Assembly: GCA_964627605.1 (NCBI GenBank)
Contig: CAZVGZ010000008.1
Coordinates: forward strand, 42,107 to 106,106
Direction: 5' to 3'
DNA from: CAZVGZ01 sp964627605
Lineage (GTDB): Bacteria > Latescibacterota > MWCZ01 > CAZVGZ01
Length of the DNA stretch: 64,000 nucleotides
Position numbers and translations under genes: made by a program. This document shows positions 17,283 through 26,282 of the stretch, in pieces (position 1 is the stretch's first letter; the number at the start of each line of letters is the position of its first letter). Under the pieces are notes generated by a model, which made no database searches, had not been told where the DNA came from, and was given only the letters and a program-made list of their open reading frames with translations.

Positions 17283-18878
17283 CTATGGCGCAGCAGCAGG
17301 TGCTTGGGCCAGCGTGTCCTTGAGCAGCCGGTAGTTGTAGCTGTCTACGAGCGCTATCCAACTGGCTTCGATAATATCCTCGGCAACGCCGACAGTGCCC
17401 CAAAGGTCGGTTCCGTCAGTGGCTTCGATCCACACGCGGACTTTGGCCTCGGTGCCACTGCCGCCGTTTATGACGCGCACCTTGTAGTCTACCAGACGAG
17501 TTTCGAGCAGCGAGGGATAGGCCTGTTGCAGCGCCAAACGAAGCGCGTTGTCAAGTGCGTTCACAGGACCATCGCCGCCAGCCACTTTGTGGTATGTGTC
17601 GCCATCGACATCCAGCTTTATGATAGCCTCGATATCAGGCGGCTCGTCGCCCACTTTTCTGTCGATGGTGCGGTAGCTGATGAGGTGAAAATGCTCCTTG
17701 AAGCTCCCCAACGCTTTATGCGCCAGTAGTTCAAACGATCCACCAGCAGCCTCAAACTCATATCCCTCATGCTCCAACTGCTTGATCTGTTCCAGGAGCG
17801 TCCTGACGACTGGGCTTTTCTTGTCGATCCCTGGGACGATCTGCGAGAGCTTCTCGGTGACGGTAGCGCCGCCAGACTGGTCTGACAGGAGGTAGCGCCT
17901 CTCATTGCCCACAGAGTCTGGGGTAACATGTTCATAGCAGCGAGGGTTTTTGAGCATGGCGTCCACATGGGCGCCGCCTTTATGAGCGAAAGCGGTCTCG
18001 CCAACGTATGGCTGACGATGGTCGTGGGGTATATTGGCGACCTCGCTCACAAACCGTGAGGTCTTCATCAACTGCCCCAAACGCTCAGGCCCCAAACATT
18101 TTTTGTCGAGTTTGAGCTCGAGAGCGGGGATAACCGAGCAGAGGTTCGCGTTTCCACACCGCTCCCCAAAGCCGTTGATTACACCCTGAACATGTGTTGC
18201 ACCGGCCTCCACCGCAGCAACACTTATTGCGGCAGCCATACCGCCATCATTGTGGGCGTGGATGCCGAACGGGGTACTCAGCCTAGGCGCTACATCGCCC
18301 ATGATCTGTTGCGCTTCTGATACCAGCGTGCCACCGTTGGTGTCGCACAAGACTACGACACCGGCACCGCCGTTGCTGGCTGCTTCCAGGGTTTTGAGAG
18401 CGTATTCGGGGTTGTCTTTGTAGCCATCAAAAAAGTGCTCGGCGTCATAGACAACCTCACGACCCTCTGAAATCAGATAGCGCACCGAATCCTCGATTAG
18501 CGCCAGATTCTCATCCAACGTCGTTTTCAGGACATCGGACACATGGAGGTCCCACGTCTTGCCGAAAATAGTCACTGTTGCCGTTCCAGCATCCAGCATC
18601 GTCTTTAGGATGGGATCGTCTTCGGACCTGTTAGAAGGACGACGGGTGCTTCCGAACGCCGTCAAAATCGCGTTTTGCCACTTCTCTTTCCCTGCACGCT
18701 CGAAAAACGCCTGGTCGGTTGGATTTGTTGGGTTGGGCCAACCGCCTTCGATGTAGTGTACGCCCAGTTCGTCCAGTTCGCGAGCGATGAGTAATTTGTC
18801 CTCAAGGGAGAATGTTATTCCCTCGGCCTGCGCGCCGTCTCTCAGGGTCGAATCATAGATCTGTACATTATTTGGCAT
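17283..18878 (-). CDS. cimA: (R)-citramalate synthase
   Basis: A 531-residue alpha-isopropylmalate-synthase-family enzyme. It condenses pyruvate and acetyl-CoA to citramalate, opening the threonine-independent route to 2-oxobutyrate and isoleucine. The N-terminal QIYDSTLRDGAQAEGITFS has the CimA-type 'GAQAEGI' in place of the LeuA 'GEQSPGA' seen at 25.5 kb. The barrel shows FGIHAHNDGGMA and HVQGVINGFGERCGNANL, and residues after about 390 form the LeuA-type allosteric dimer domain (INGGSGTEAKVRVWIE). The ATG at 18878 is preceded by AAGGA; the longer open frame upstream lacks homology. The match to CimA, not LeuA, is clear from the catalytic loop. A hairpin terminator follows. Confidence 0.92.
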   Translation of the reverse strand: MPNNVQIYDSTLRDGAQAEGITFSLEDKLLIARELDELGVHYIEGGWPNPTNPTDQAFFERAGKEKWQNAILTAFGSTRRPSNRSEDDPILKTMLDAGTATVTIFGKTWDLHVSDVLKTTLDENLALIEDSVRYLISEGREVVYDAEHFFDGYKDNPEYALKTLEAASNGGAGVVVLCDTNGGTLVSEAQQIMGDVAPRLSTPFGIHAHNDGGMAAAISVAAVEAGATHVQGVINGFGERCGNANLCSVIPALELKLDKKCLGPERLGQLMKTSRFVSEVANIPHDHRQPYVGETAFAHKGGAHVDAMLKNPRCYEHVTPDSVGNERRYLLSDQSGGATVTEKLSQIVPGIDKKSPVVRTLLEQIKQLEHEGYEFEAAGGSFELLAHKALGSFKEHFHLISYRTIDRKVGDEPPDIEAIIKLDVDGDTYHKVAGGDGPVNALDNALRLALQQAYPSLLETRLVDYKVRVINGGSGTEAKVRVWIEATDGTDLWGTVGVAEDIIEASWIALVDSYNYRLLKDTLAQAPAAAP

Positions 18879-19050
18879 GGGATCTATCCTTGGTTTGGTA
18901 TTTCGTGGGTAACGAACGAAACCTGCGTCACCGACGGAATACCACTCGGATGGAAACCGCCGTCCAGCACATCCCATCCACTTTTGAAATCCATAATCTG
19001 TTTCCCATCGCTGATCCGCTAAACCTGCTGACCAGCAACCTCGGAACCGG

Positions 19051-20613
19051 CTATTCTGGTGAAAACTCAAGCCCTTCTATTGGCACTCCATCAAGGTCTG
19101 TAAACCGCACGTAGAGCGCCCACATCCCAGCCCTGTTGTAGATCTTGCCAACGATTTTCGATTCGCCTTTGGGAAGCGTCACTTCCACCATATCAGCATC
19201 TTCCTCAATTCCCCGTTCGCCTTCGTACCTAAACACCTGCTCGTCGTTGAGACAGATGATCCCGTCATCATCAGTACAGATTCTCATCTGCACGTGCTGC
19301 TCGGTTGGACTGATGACCGTACAGGTCGCATACGCCACAGTGCCGATGGTGTATGAGTGTGAGCCTATCAGCTCTCCGAAGCCTACAACACCGCCGGTTG
19401 ATTGGCGTTCTATCCAGTGAATTCGCCCGGTTTTGTTTTCGTAGACAGCCTCCAGGTCGATCCCATCATCAGGTGGGAATGTCGAATCGACCTTATTGCC
19501 TTCGGTATCCTCAAACGGACCCACAACATGCCATGCAGGTACGTATCCTTCAAGCCTTTTCGGCGACTGCCAATGCCCTGTCGGCTGCCGTCTCACTGCG
19601 GTCATCTCTGAGTCTTCGTCCCTGACGACCAGACCGCCGGTCTCGCGAATCTCTTTATGAGCCTGTTTGACAACCTCGCCCAGATTCTTGAACTTCGCCC
19701 ATCCGTCCTGGCAGAGAAACGATATCAGCCCACATGCTCCCTCTCGAACAAAATCCTCAATCTGCTCACGGACCTGATCGTCTGTGGGCACGCCTCTCTT
19801 TGTGCCCCAATCCTCAGCAAACGTCTGATACACTCCGATGAACTCGATCCCAGGCACAGTTTTACGGGCAGCGCCCAGAAGCGCCTGTGTCCTTCGGGCG
19901 GTGAAAGTGCGGTCGTAGCCCAGTTCGGCGGTCACCGGATACCAGTAGATTAGCATGATGTCGCACACTTCAGAACCGAAGTTGACTATCGAACCAGGGC
20001 TTCCATATCCTGCGGTTACTGGCCGATCTGGGTCAAGACGTTTTACCGCGCGATATATGCCCCTCAAAGCCGAAATACCGTCTCCAGGACTGTCGTCGAG
20101 GGTGTAGTATCCCCAAAGGTTGAGGGAGTCTTTGACTTGGTTGATGTCTTCCTCACATCCGCCGGGGAAGAACAGTATCATGTTGGCTCTGTGGGGTGCC
20201 GCTGTAGTACCGTCGTACCCACGTGTACAGCCCATAAGAATGCCGTCCGATACCGACTCATATCGAACGAGTTCGTCGTCCAGGGCGATGACACCGGATT
20301 CAGGTATCTCACCATACGGCTGGTCCGACAGCGGGATGGTGGTCTCATCCGTGGAAAGCGGCGCAGCCAAACGCGGCCTGTTATAGACATGCTTGGTCAT
20401 GTGGTAGAGAACTTTGATCCCGTTTTCGTGAAGGTATTTTCCGCTAGCGCTAGTAGGGTCAAGGTCCTCTTTGTCGCCGATGATGATGTTCATCCCGGCG
20501 TCTTTACACGCCGCCAGATCATCGGGTTTTTTCGCCAGATAGGTGCCCAATACAGGGTCGCCATCGACTGTGAACGTTGTGTGCAGCGGTGTGGTCTTAT
20601 TGTCTGATGTCAT
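19051..20613 (-). CDS. TIM-barrel-like protein with PA14/jelly-roll-like C-terminal domain
   Basis: A 520-residue protein of no assigned family. Residues about 20-335 read like a glycoside-hydrolase-type TIM barrel (DAGMNIIIGDKEDLDPT, LWGYYTLDDSPGDGI, VCDIMLIYWYPV, IGVYQTFAEDWGTK, ACGLISFLCQDGW). Residues about 365-520 resemble the beta-sandwich modules that open with WHVVGPFEDTEGN and end WALYVRFTDLDG. No signal peptide is seen. Activity is not proven; acidic residues at strand ends (YYTLDDSP) could be catalytic. It sits between leuB and cimA on the same strand with gaps of 108 and 172 bp, and has no obvious link to amino-acid synthesis, so its presence there is odd. Confidence 0.7.
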   Translation of the reverse strand: MTSDNKTTPLHTTFTVDGDPVLGTYLAKKPDDLAACKDAGMNIIIGDKEDLDPTSASGKYLHENGIKVLYHMTKHVYNRPRLAAPLSTDETTIPLSDQPYGEIPESGVIALDDELVRYESVSDGILMGCTRGYDGTTAAPHRANMILFFPGGCEEDINQVKDSLNLWGYYTLDDSPGDGISALRGIYRAVKRLDPDRPVTAGYGSPGSIVNFGSEVCDIMLIYWYPVTAELGYDRTFTARRTQALLGAARKTVPGIEFIGVYQTFAEDWGTKRGVPTDDQVREQIEDFVREGACGLISFLCQDGWAKFKNLGEVVKQAHKEIRETGGLVVRDEDSEMTAVRRQPTGHWQSPKRLEGYVPAWHVVGPFEDTEGNKVDSTFPPDDGIDLEAVYENKTGRIHWIERQSTGGVVGFGELIGSHSYTIGTVAYATCTVISPTEQHVQMRICTDDDGIICLNDEQVFRYEGERGIEEDADMVEVTLPKGESKIVGKIYNRAGMWALYVRFTDLDGVPIEGLEFSPE

Positions 20614-20721
20614 GATGTTTCCCGGCGTTTTTTGGTTTTTGTCTCCAAGCGCAAGCTACCGCGTTTCGCGTGCTATGTACTCTGTCTTCTACACCAACAC
20701 GACACGTTATCGACCGCCAAT

Positions 20722-21789
20722 CTAGGCGTCCGCCACAGCCTGTGCCACTAAGTCGCCGACCTCGGATGTCGAGTAGCCCATTCTGCCAGCCTGCATGCTC
20801 TTTAGCTTAGAGCTGATGACACCCATGATCGCGGTTTCGAGTATCCGTGAACCCTCGTCCTCACCGAGGATTTCGAGCATCATCTGCGCGGCGCTGATAG
20901 CCGCCATCGGGTTGATGACACCCTGGCCGGTGTATTTCGGCGCTGAACCACCGATGGGCTCAAACATCGAGACACCACCCTCATCGGGGTTGATGTTTCC
21001 ACCAGCTGCGATCCCCATACCGCCCTGTATCATCGCTCCCAAGTCGGTGATAATATCGCCGAACATGTTGTCGGTGACGATCACGTCGAACCATTCCGGG
21101 TTTTTGACCATCCACATGCATATTGCGTCAACATGGGCGTAGTCGCGCTTGATGTCTCTATAGTCAGCCTCGCCTACTTCGTTGAACGCTCTTTCCCACA
21201 GATCAAATGCAAACGTCAGCACGTTGGTTTTGCCACACAGAGTAAGCGTTCTGTCTTTGTCGCGTTTGCGGCAGTAGTCATACGCATAGCGGATGCACCG
21301 CTCCACACCTTTGCGGGTATTGATGGACGACTGGAGGGCAACCTCGTCCTCAGTGCCCTTTTTCAGGAATCCGCCGCTGCCGGTGTAGAGGCCTTCTGTA
21401 TTTTCGCGAACCACCACGAAATCGATCTGCTCAGGTTTTTTGTCTCTTAGCGAGGTCTCCACTCCAGGATAGAGCTTCACCGGACGCAGATTGATGTACT
21501 GATCCAGCGCGAACCTTAGATGAAGCAGAATCCCTTTTTCCAGTATTCCAGGCTTCACATCTGGGTGCCCAATGGCCCCCAGATAGATGGCATCAAAGCC
21601 GCTCAGTTCGTCAGCAGCAGAGTCCGGCAGCACCTCGCCTGTCGCAAGAAACCGGTCGCCGCCAAAATCGTACTGGTTGGTTTCATAGGTGAATCCGATT
21701 TTCTTCGCCACCGCCTCAAGGCATTTCAGACCTTCAGCTACCACCTCTGGCCCGGTGCCATCTCCTGGAATTACAGCTATCTTGTGCAA
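20722..21789 (-). CDS. leuB: 3-isopropylmalate dehydrogenase
   Basis: A 355-residue decarboxylating dehydrogenase. It oxidises 3-isopropylmalate to the keto acid of leucine, and in the citramalate route can act on 3-methylmalate to give 2-oxobutyrate. Present are HKIAVIPGDGTGPEVVAEG at the N-terminus, VVRENTEGLYTG for substrate binding, DAICMWMVKNPEWFDVIVT with the catalytic Asp region, and FEPIGGSAPKYTG for NAD. I chose the TTG at 21789, which has AGG seven bases upstream and gives the usual family length. A TTG 45 bases further up would add a non-homologous leader. It follows leuD after 128 bp. Confidence 0.93.
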   Translation of the reverse strand: MHKIAVIPGDGTGPEVVAEGLKCLEAVAKKIGFTYETNQYDFGGDRFLATGEVLPDSAADELSGFDAIYLGAIGHPDVKPGILEKGILLHLRFALDQYINLRPVKLYPGVETSLRDKKPEQIDFVVVRENTEGLYTGSGGFLKKGTEDEVALQSSINTRKGVERCIRYAYDYCRKRDKDRTLTLCGKTNVLTFAFDLWERAFNEVGEADYRDIKRDYAHVDAICMWMVKNPEWFDVIVTDNMFGDIITDLGAMIQGGMGIAAGGNINPDEGGVSMFEPIGGSAPKYTGQGVINPMAAISAAQMMLEILGEDEGSRILETAIMGVISSKLKSMQAGRMGYSTSEVGDLVAQAVADA

Positions 21790-21917
21790 CTTTGACCTCG
21801 CTTCCTCGTCTGTTTTTATTGCGTTGCTGATCAAAGCACCGCGCAGAAGTGCGCGTCCTCAGCGCCGCCATTTATAGCCCTATATTCTCAACCTATTTTC
21901 GTGCCCAACCACGACCA

Positions 21918-22508
21918 CTAGAACCCGGAAATGTACGGCAACCTCTCAGCGGTTTTGCGCGCCTCATCCATCCCATCCACAAGCATGCCGGTGCTATCCC
22001 AAAGCCCGTCCAAGAACTGTTTGCGCATCCCCTCTGGCATCGACACCGCGATGTCTATTCCGCTGCCAGTGATTTTGCAGCCGGTGAGATCAATATCAAT
22101 AACCAGCGACGGATCGCTATCCACTTTCGCCATCAACATCGACACATCTTCGCTGGATGCGGTCACACACGGAACCCCTATCGCCGTGCAGTTGCCCTGG
22201 AAAATCTCGGCGAACGACTCGCTTACTATCGCCTCTATCCCCCAACGGTTCAACGCTTGAGGAGCGTGTTCCCTCGATGAGCCGCACCCGAAATTGGCGT
22301 TGGCGATCAAGATTTTGGCGCCCTGGTATCGCGCATCGTCAAACGGGTGTCCGCCTGCTACACGATCGTCTTCAAACGCGTGTTCTCCCATCCCTTCAAA
22401 TGTCACCGCACGGAGGTAACGCGCTGGTATAATCCGGTCGGTGTCGATGTCGTTGCCAGGAACCGGGATGCCGCGCCCTGATATCTCTTTTATCACATTT
22501 GAGTCCAT
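21918..22508 (-). CDS. leuD: 3-isopropylmalate dehydratase small subunit
   Basis: A 196-residue aconitase-swivel-domain subunit that joins LeuC to isomerise 2- to 3-isopropylmalate. Key features are PGNDIDTDRIIPARYL near 17-32, ILIANANFGCGSSREHAP with the substrate-binding Ser/Arg loop, and IVSESFAEIFQGNCTAIG. It starts only 2 bp after the leuC stop, so the two subunits are certainly co-translated. Length and motifs are normal for the bacterial form. The same heterodimer probably serves the citramalate pathway begun by CimA in this window. Confidence 0.95.
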   Translation of the reverse strand: MDSNVIKEISGRGIPVPGNDIDTDRIIPARYLRAVTFEGMGEHAFEDDRVAGGHPFDDARYQGAKILIANANFGCGSSREHAPQALNRWGIEAIVSESFAEIFQGNCTAIGVPCVTASSEDVSMLMAKVDSDPSLVIDIDLTGCKITGSGIDIAVSMPEGMRKQFLDGLWDSTGMLVDGMDEARKTAERLPYISGF

Positions 22509-22510
22509 TT

Positions 22511-23914
22511 CTACTCCTCCATTCCATCGAGCTTGTCACGCACATCAACCACCTCGCCCGCCAACGCCGCAGCTGCGACCATCGCTGGACTCATGAGGAG
22601 CGTGCGGCCGGTGGGGCTTCCCTGGCGACCCTTGAAATTCCGGTTGCTCGACGACGCGCAGATCTCACGGCCCTTTAGCTTGTCAGGGTTCATGGCCAGA
22701 CACATGGAACAACCCGCCTGACGCCACTCAAACCCAGCCTGCCTGAATATCTCATCAAGGCCTTCGGCCTCGGCCTCACGCTGAACTTTCTGGGAGCCAG
22801 GTACCGCCAGTGCCGTTACGTTGGCCGCGACTCTCTTGCCTTCGACTATCCTCGCCGCTTCTTTAAAGTCCGAAAGTCTGCCGTTCGTGCATGAACCGAC
22901 GAACGTAACGTCGATTTTCGTTCCGGCGATCGGTGTACCAGGCGATAGCTCCATGTACTCATAGGCCTCTTGTGCGGCTGCCTCGTCACCGTTTGGCTCC
23001 GGCACACACTCAGTGACGCCGATCACCTGTCCTGGCGTTATGCCCCAGGTGACCGCCGGTTCGATCTGCGATGCATCAATCTCAAAAATGTCGTCATAGT
23101 CAGCATCGGCGTCCGACGCCATTGACGACCACCATCCAACCGCCCGATCAAAAGCCTCACCTGACGGTGAATGGGGTAGCCCCCTAAGGTAGTCGAACGT
23201 CGTCTGATCGGGGTTTATGTAGCCCACCCGTGCGCCACCCTCTATGGACATATTGCAGACTGTCATCCGCTCGTCCATCGTCATCGCGTCGATCGCCGCG
23301 CCACCATATTCGTAAGCGTAACCGACGCCGCCGTTGACGCCGAGTTCGCCGATAACGTGAAGGATGACATCCTTGGCGTAGACTCCTTTTTGCAGAGCAC
23401 CACTAATCTCAATGCGCCTGACCTTCAGCCCACCCATCGCCAAGCATTGGGTCGCCAGAACATCCCTGACCTGCGATGTGCCGATCCCAAACGCCACTGC
23501 GCCAAACGCGCCGTGTGTCGCGGTGTGCGAATCGCCACACGCGATTGTCATCCCGGGCTGCGTGAGCCCAAGCTCTGGACCCACCACATGGACAATCCCC
23601 TGTCGCTCATCTTCCACGCCAAAAAGCTGGATATTTTCAGCCCCGGTGTTCTCCTCAATGGCCGACATCATCTCTTCGGCCATCTCGTCGGCGAACGGGC
23701 GGCTGCGAATGTCGGTGGGCACGATGTGGTCCACCGTCGCAAACGTCCGCTCCGGGTGCAGAACACTTAGCCCCCGCTCCCTCAACATCTGGAAAGCCTG
23801 CGGGCTCGTAACTTCGTGGACTAAGTGAAGCCCAACGAAAAGCTGTGTCTGCCTTGAAGGCAATCGGCTGACGGTGTGAGTATCCCACACTTTATCGAAC
23901 AGAGTCTGTCCCAT
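22511..23914 (-). CDS. leuC: 3-isopropylmalate dehydratase large subunit
   Basis: A 467-residue [4Fe-4S] aconitase-family subunit. The cluster ligands are the Cys of VGSCTNGRLSDF and the two in AGCSMCLAMNPDKL; ACGDSHTATHGAFGAVAFG lies in the N-terminal half, and SSNRNFKGRQGSPTGRTLL closes the active site. It works with LeuD, encoded 2 bp downstream. AGAGAGAT precedes the ATG. It is separated from leuA by 63 bp and is part of the leuA-leuC-leuD-leuB order. All catalytic motifs are intact. Confidence 0.96.
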   Translation of the reverse strand: MGQTLFDKVWDTHTVSRLPSRQTQLFVGLHLVHEVTSPQAFQMLRERGLSVLHPERTFATVDHIVPTDIRSRPFADEMAEEMMSAIEENTGAENIQLFGVEDERQGIVHVVGPELGLTQPGMTIACGDSHTATHGAFGAVAFGIGTSQVRDVLATQCLAMGGLKVRRIEISGALQKGVYAKDVILHVIGELGVNGGVGYAYEYGGAAIDAMTMDERMTVCNMSIEGGARVGYINPDQTTFDYLRGLPHSPSGEAFDRAVGWWSSMASDADADYDDIFEIDASQIEPAVTWGITPGQVIGVTECVPEPNGDEAAAQEAYEYMELSPGTPIAGTKIDVTFVGSCTNGRLSDFKEAARIVEGKRVAANVTALAVPGSQKVQREAEAEGLDEIFRQAGFEWRQAGCSMCLAMNPDKLKGREICASSSNRNFKGRQGSPTGRTLLMSPAMVAAAALAGEVVDVRDKLDGMEE

Positions 23915-23977
23915 GATTCTATCTCTCTTTATTCGGTGGTTTCATTGTTCAGCTACGGTGCTTTCCAACACCGACGA

Positions 23978-25507
23978 TCATCCGTTCTCGCCGCTGCGTT
24001 GTTCAGTCAAGCGATTCAGCGCATCAATAAACGCTTTTGTGCTGGCCTCTACAACATCGGTTGACGCACCTCGGCCTAGTACTGTCTTTTCCTTCTCGCG
24101 GATGCGCACCGACACTTCACCCAGTGCTTTTCTTCCCGACGTAACCGCCCTTATCACATATTCCTCCAGTGTCACGTCTACACCAGCGGCTTTGGTTATC
24201 GCCGTGTACGCCGCATCTACAGGCCCGTCCCCCCACGCCGCTTCCTGACGCATCTCGTCAAGCACTTTTATTCGCACAGTCGCCGAGGGGATGGTGCCGG
24301 TGCCGCTCGACACCTGAAGGTGCTCCAGTTTGAAAGTCTGAACAACTTCACGCACCTCGTCGTCAATAATAGCAGCGAGGTCTTCATCAAAAACCTCCTT
24401 CTTCTTATCGGCGACCAACAGAAAACGCTCGTACGCTCTATCGAGGTCCTCGTCGGCTACGTGGTAGCCCAAAGCTTCTAGTCGCGACTGAAACCCGTGT
24501 CTCCCTGAGTGGCGTCCGAGAACCATCCGCGATTTGCTCCAGCCCACGTCCGCCGGAGTCATTATCTCATAGGTCTCCCGGTGCTTGAGCATCCCGTCCT
24601 GATGGATGCCCGACTCATGCGCGAAAGCGTTTGCGCCAACGATGGACTTATTGGCCTGGACGTGCATTCCGGTCATTCTGGAGACCATCTGGCTCGTTGG
24701 CACTATCTGCTCGGTGCTAATCGCGGTTGTCAGCCCAGGGAAATAGTCGCTCCGAGTATGGATCGACATAACAATCTCCTCAAGCGACGCATTACCAGCC
24801 CGCTCCCCCAAACCGTTCATCGTACACTCAACCTGCCTGGCACCGCGCCTGACACCTTCCAGCGAGTTGGCGACCGCCAAACCCAGATCATTATGGCAAT
24901 GGGTGCTGATAACCGCATCGCCGATGTTGGAAACATTATCAACCAACGTTCCTATCATCTCCGCATACTCAGCCGGGAGCATATAGCCCACCGTATCAGG
25001 GATATTCACTGTAGTCGCCCCGGCACCGATCACCGCCTCAACCACCTCACACAGAAACCCCAACTCCGTACGACCAGCATCTTCCGGCGAGAACTCCACA
25101 TCGTCGCACAGCGATTTTGCCATCTCGACCGCCGCCACCGCCATCTTCAGAACGTCGGCTGGTTCCTTCTTGAGCTTGTGTTTCATGTGTACTGGTGACG
25201 TGCTTATAAACGTGTGAATCCGATTGCTCGGAGCCTGTTTGATTGCAGCCCAGGCAGAGCGGATATCCTTTTCCACCGAACGTGCCAGACCGCAGATCGA
25301 CGGCCCAGGCACCTCACCGGCGATACGCTCCACAGCATCAAACTGCACCTGAGATGACACCGGAAATCCCGCCTCAATGACGTCTACACTCAACCGCTTC
25401 AACTGGTGGGCGATATCCACCTTTTCGTGGACGTCCAACGACGCGCCAGGGCTCTGCTCTCCATCGCGCAACGTCGTATCGAATATGGTGATTACATCTG
25501 ATTGCAT
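23978..25507 (-). CDS. leuA: 2-isopropylmalate synthase
   Basis: A 509-residue enzyme that condenses 2-oxoisovalerate with acetyl-CoA, the committed step of leucine synthesis. It opens with TIFDTTLRDGEQSPGASLD, the LeuA form of the catalytic loop, and has STHCHNDLGLAVANSLEG, CTMNGLGERAGNASLEE and NAFAHESGIHQDGMLKH. The C-terminal 120 residues form the leucine-sensing domain. GGAG lies 9 bp before the ATG. A 21-codon open frame with an excellent ribosome site ends 58 bp upstream, and a two-hairpin element shared with the ilvC leader precedes that; both suggest leader-mediated control. Confidence 0.95.
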   Translation of the reverse strand: MQSDVITIFDTTLRDGEQSPGASLDVHEKVDIAHQLKRLSVDVIEAGFPVSSQVQFDAVERIAGEVPGPSICGLARSVEKDIRSAWAAIKQAPSNRIHTFISTSPVHMKHKLKKEPADVLKMAVAAVEMAKSLCDDVEFSPEDAGRTELGFLCEVVEAVIGAGATTVNIPDTVGYMLPAEYAEMIGTLVDNVSNIGDAVISTHCHNDLGLAVANSLEGVRRGARQVECTMNGLGERAGNASLEEIVMSIHTRSDYFPGLTTAISTEQIVPTSQMVSRMTGMHVQANKSIVGANAFAHESGIHQDGMLKHRETYEIMTPADVGWSKSRMVLGRHSGRHGFQSRLEALGYHVADEDLDRAYERFLLVADKKKEVFDEDLAAIIDDEVREVVQTFKLEHLQVSSGTGTIPSATVRIKVLDEMRQEAAWGDGPVDAAYTAITKAAGVDVTLEEYVIRAVTSGRKALGEVSVRIREKEKTVLGRGASTDVVEASTKAFIDALNRLTEQRSGENG

Positions 25508-25565
25508 GTTCGGTCACTCCACGGCCAGGCCGGGATTCGTCAAGCGGGAACGGGCAGGCCTGACC

Positions 25566-25631
25566 TCAAAAAACCCTATCCCCGCGCATCCGCATCATAA
25601 GTCGCGTAAGATCAGTCAGGTCGCTGTCCAT
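25566..25631 (-). CDS. Possible leader peptide upstream of leuA (21 aa)
   Basis: A short frame, MDSDLTDLTRLMMRMRGDRV plus Phe, begins 6 bases after GGAAGGAG and ends in TGA 58 bp before leuA. The ribosome-binding site is stronger than that of most genes here. Three Leu and three Met codons in 21 make a leucine-responsive leader possible but not compelling. It could also be a genuine small protein. The rest of the 315-bp gap holds the two-hairpin element (25643-25696) and nothing else I can support. Confidence 0.4.
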   Translation of the reverse strand: MDSDLTDLTRLMMRMRGDRVF

Positions 25632-25642
25632 TATCTCTCCTT

Positions 25643-25696
25643 CCGCACACTTCGCGTGATTCTTGGCGCGCCCGCCGGCGCACTTCGTGTGGCTTC
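25643..25696 (-). promoter_or_regulatory. Two-part hairpin element in the leuA leader
   Basis: On the minus strand, GAAGCCACACGAAGTGCGCC is followed about 20 bases later by CACGCGAAGTGTGCGG. The second part can fold as CACGC-GAA-GTGTG (five pairs including one G-U). A closely similar two-part arrangement stands before ilvC at 27379-27430 with nearly the same spacing. It lies just upstream of the leader frame's ribosome site. The function is unknown; an RNA regulatory element is the inference. Confidence 0.35.
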
Positions 25697-25822
25697 GGTT
25701 GCGCGCTGCATCCACAAGTTGCCCGTGATCTCGGGTTGTTCGCTGATTACTCTGCGACGCAAACCACCCGCTTCCATCCGCGGTCAGGTCTCGCCAAAGG
25801 CACAACCAAATCCGACTACTTA

Positions 25823-26275
25823 CTACGCCGATTTGAGCAGCTTGCCCATCGTCAGCACCGGTTCCACCCTATAGCCCAACCCTTCGTAAAACCCCACGAC
25901 ATCCCGGTTCGAGTCGTGAACCATCAGGTTCACCTTTGTGCATCCGGCATCAGGCAGACGCCGCTCCGCTTCAACCATCATCGCCTGCCCGTAACCAAAC
26001 CTTCGGTACTCCGCTAAAACAGCTAGGTAGTAGACCCACCCGCGATGATCGTCGTCGGTAGCCATCGCAGTGGCGATAATGCGACCACTCAACTCGCCAA
26101 CGATAAACTGTTCTCGTTGAATCGCCAGCTTGCGCTGTATGTCGCTCTCAGGCACATTGTGAGGCGGGCTGTCAGGAAAAACCTCCCACCACAACCGAGC
26201 TACCGCCGACTCGTCTGACTCGCGATAGGTGTATGTCCAGTGTCTCAACGGGTACCTGCTGTCTCCCTGCAACAC
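25823..26275 (-). CDS. GNAT-family N-acetyltransferase
   Basis: A 150-residue GCN5-related acetyltransferase using acetyl-CoA. The acetyl-CoA loop is VLAEYRRFGYGQAMMVEAER (residues about 86-105), a variant of the Q/RxxGxG/A motif, followed by VNLMVHDSNRDVVGFYEGLG, the usual motif-B region. The substrate is unknown. The GTG at 26275 begins 7 bp after the ilvC stop; a TTG at 26248 with AGG five bases upstream is an alternative start. Position in the ilvC transcript suggests co-expression with branched-chain synthesis, but no functional link is known to me. Confidence 0.85.
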   Translation of the reverse strand: MLQGDSRYPLRHWTYTYRESDESAVARLWWEVFPDSPPHNVPESDIQRKLAIQREQFIVGELSGRIIATAMATDDDHRGWVYYLAVLAEYRRFGYGQAMMVEAERRLPDAGCTKVNLMVHDSNRDVVGFYEGLGYRVEPVLTMGKLLKSA

Positions 26276-26282
26276 CGCCGAC

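Noticed and set aside
25566..25805. Minus-strand 79-codon frame covering the whole leuA leader
   Set aside because: Only its last 21 codons have a good ribosome site; the upstream part lies over the hairpin element and has no homology.
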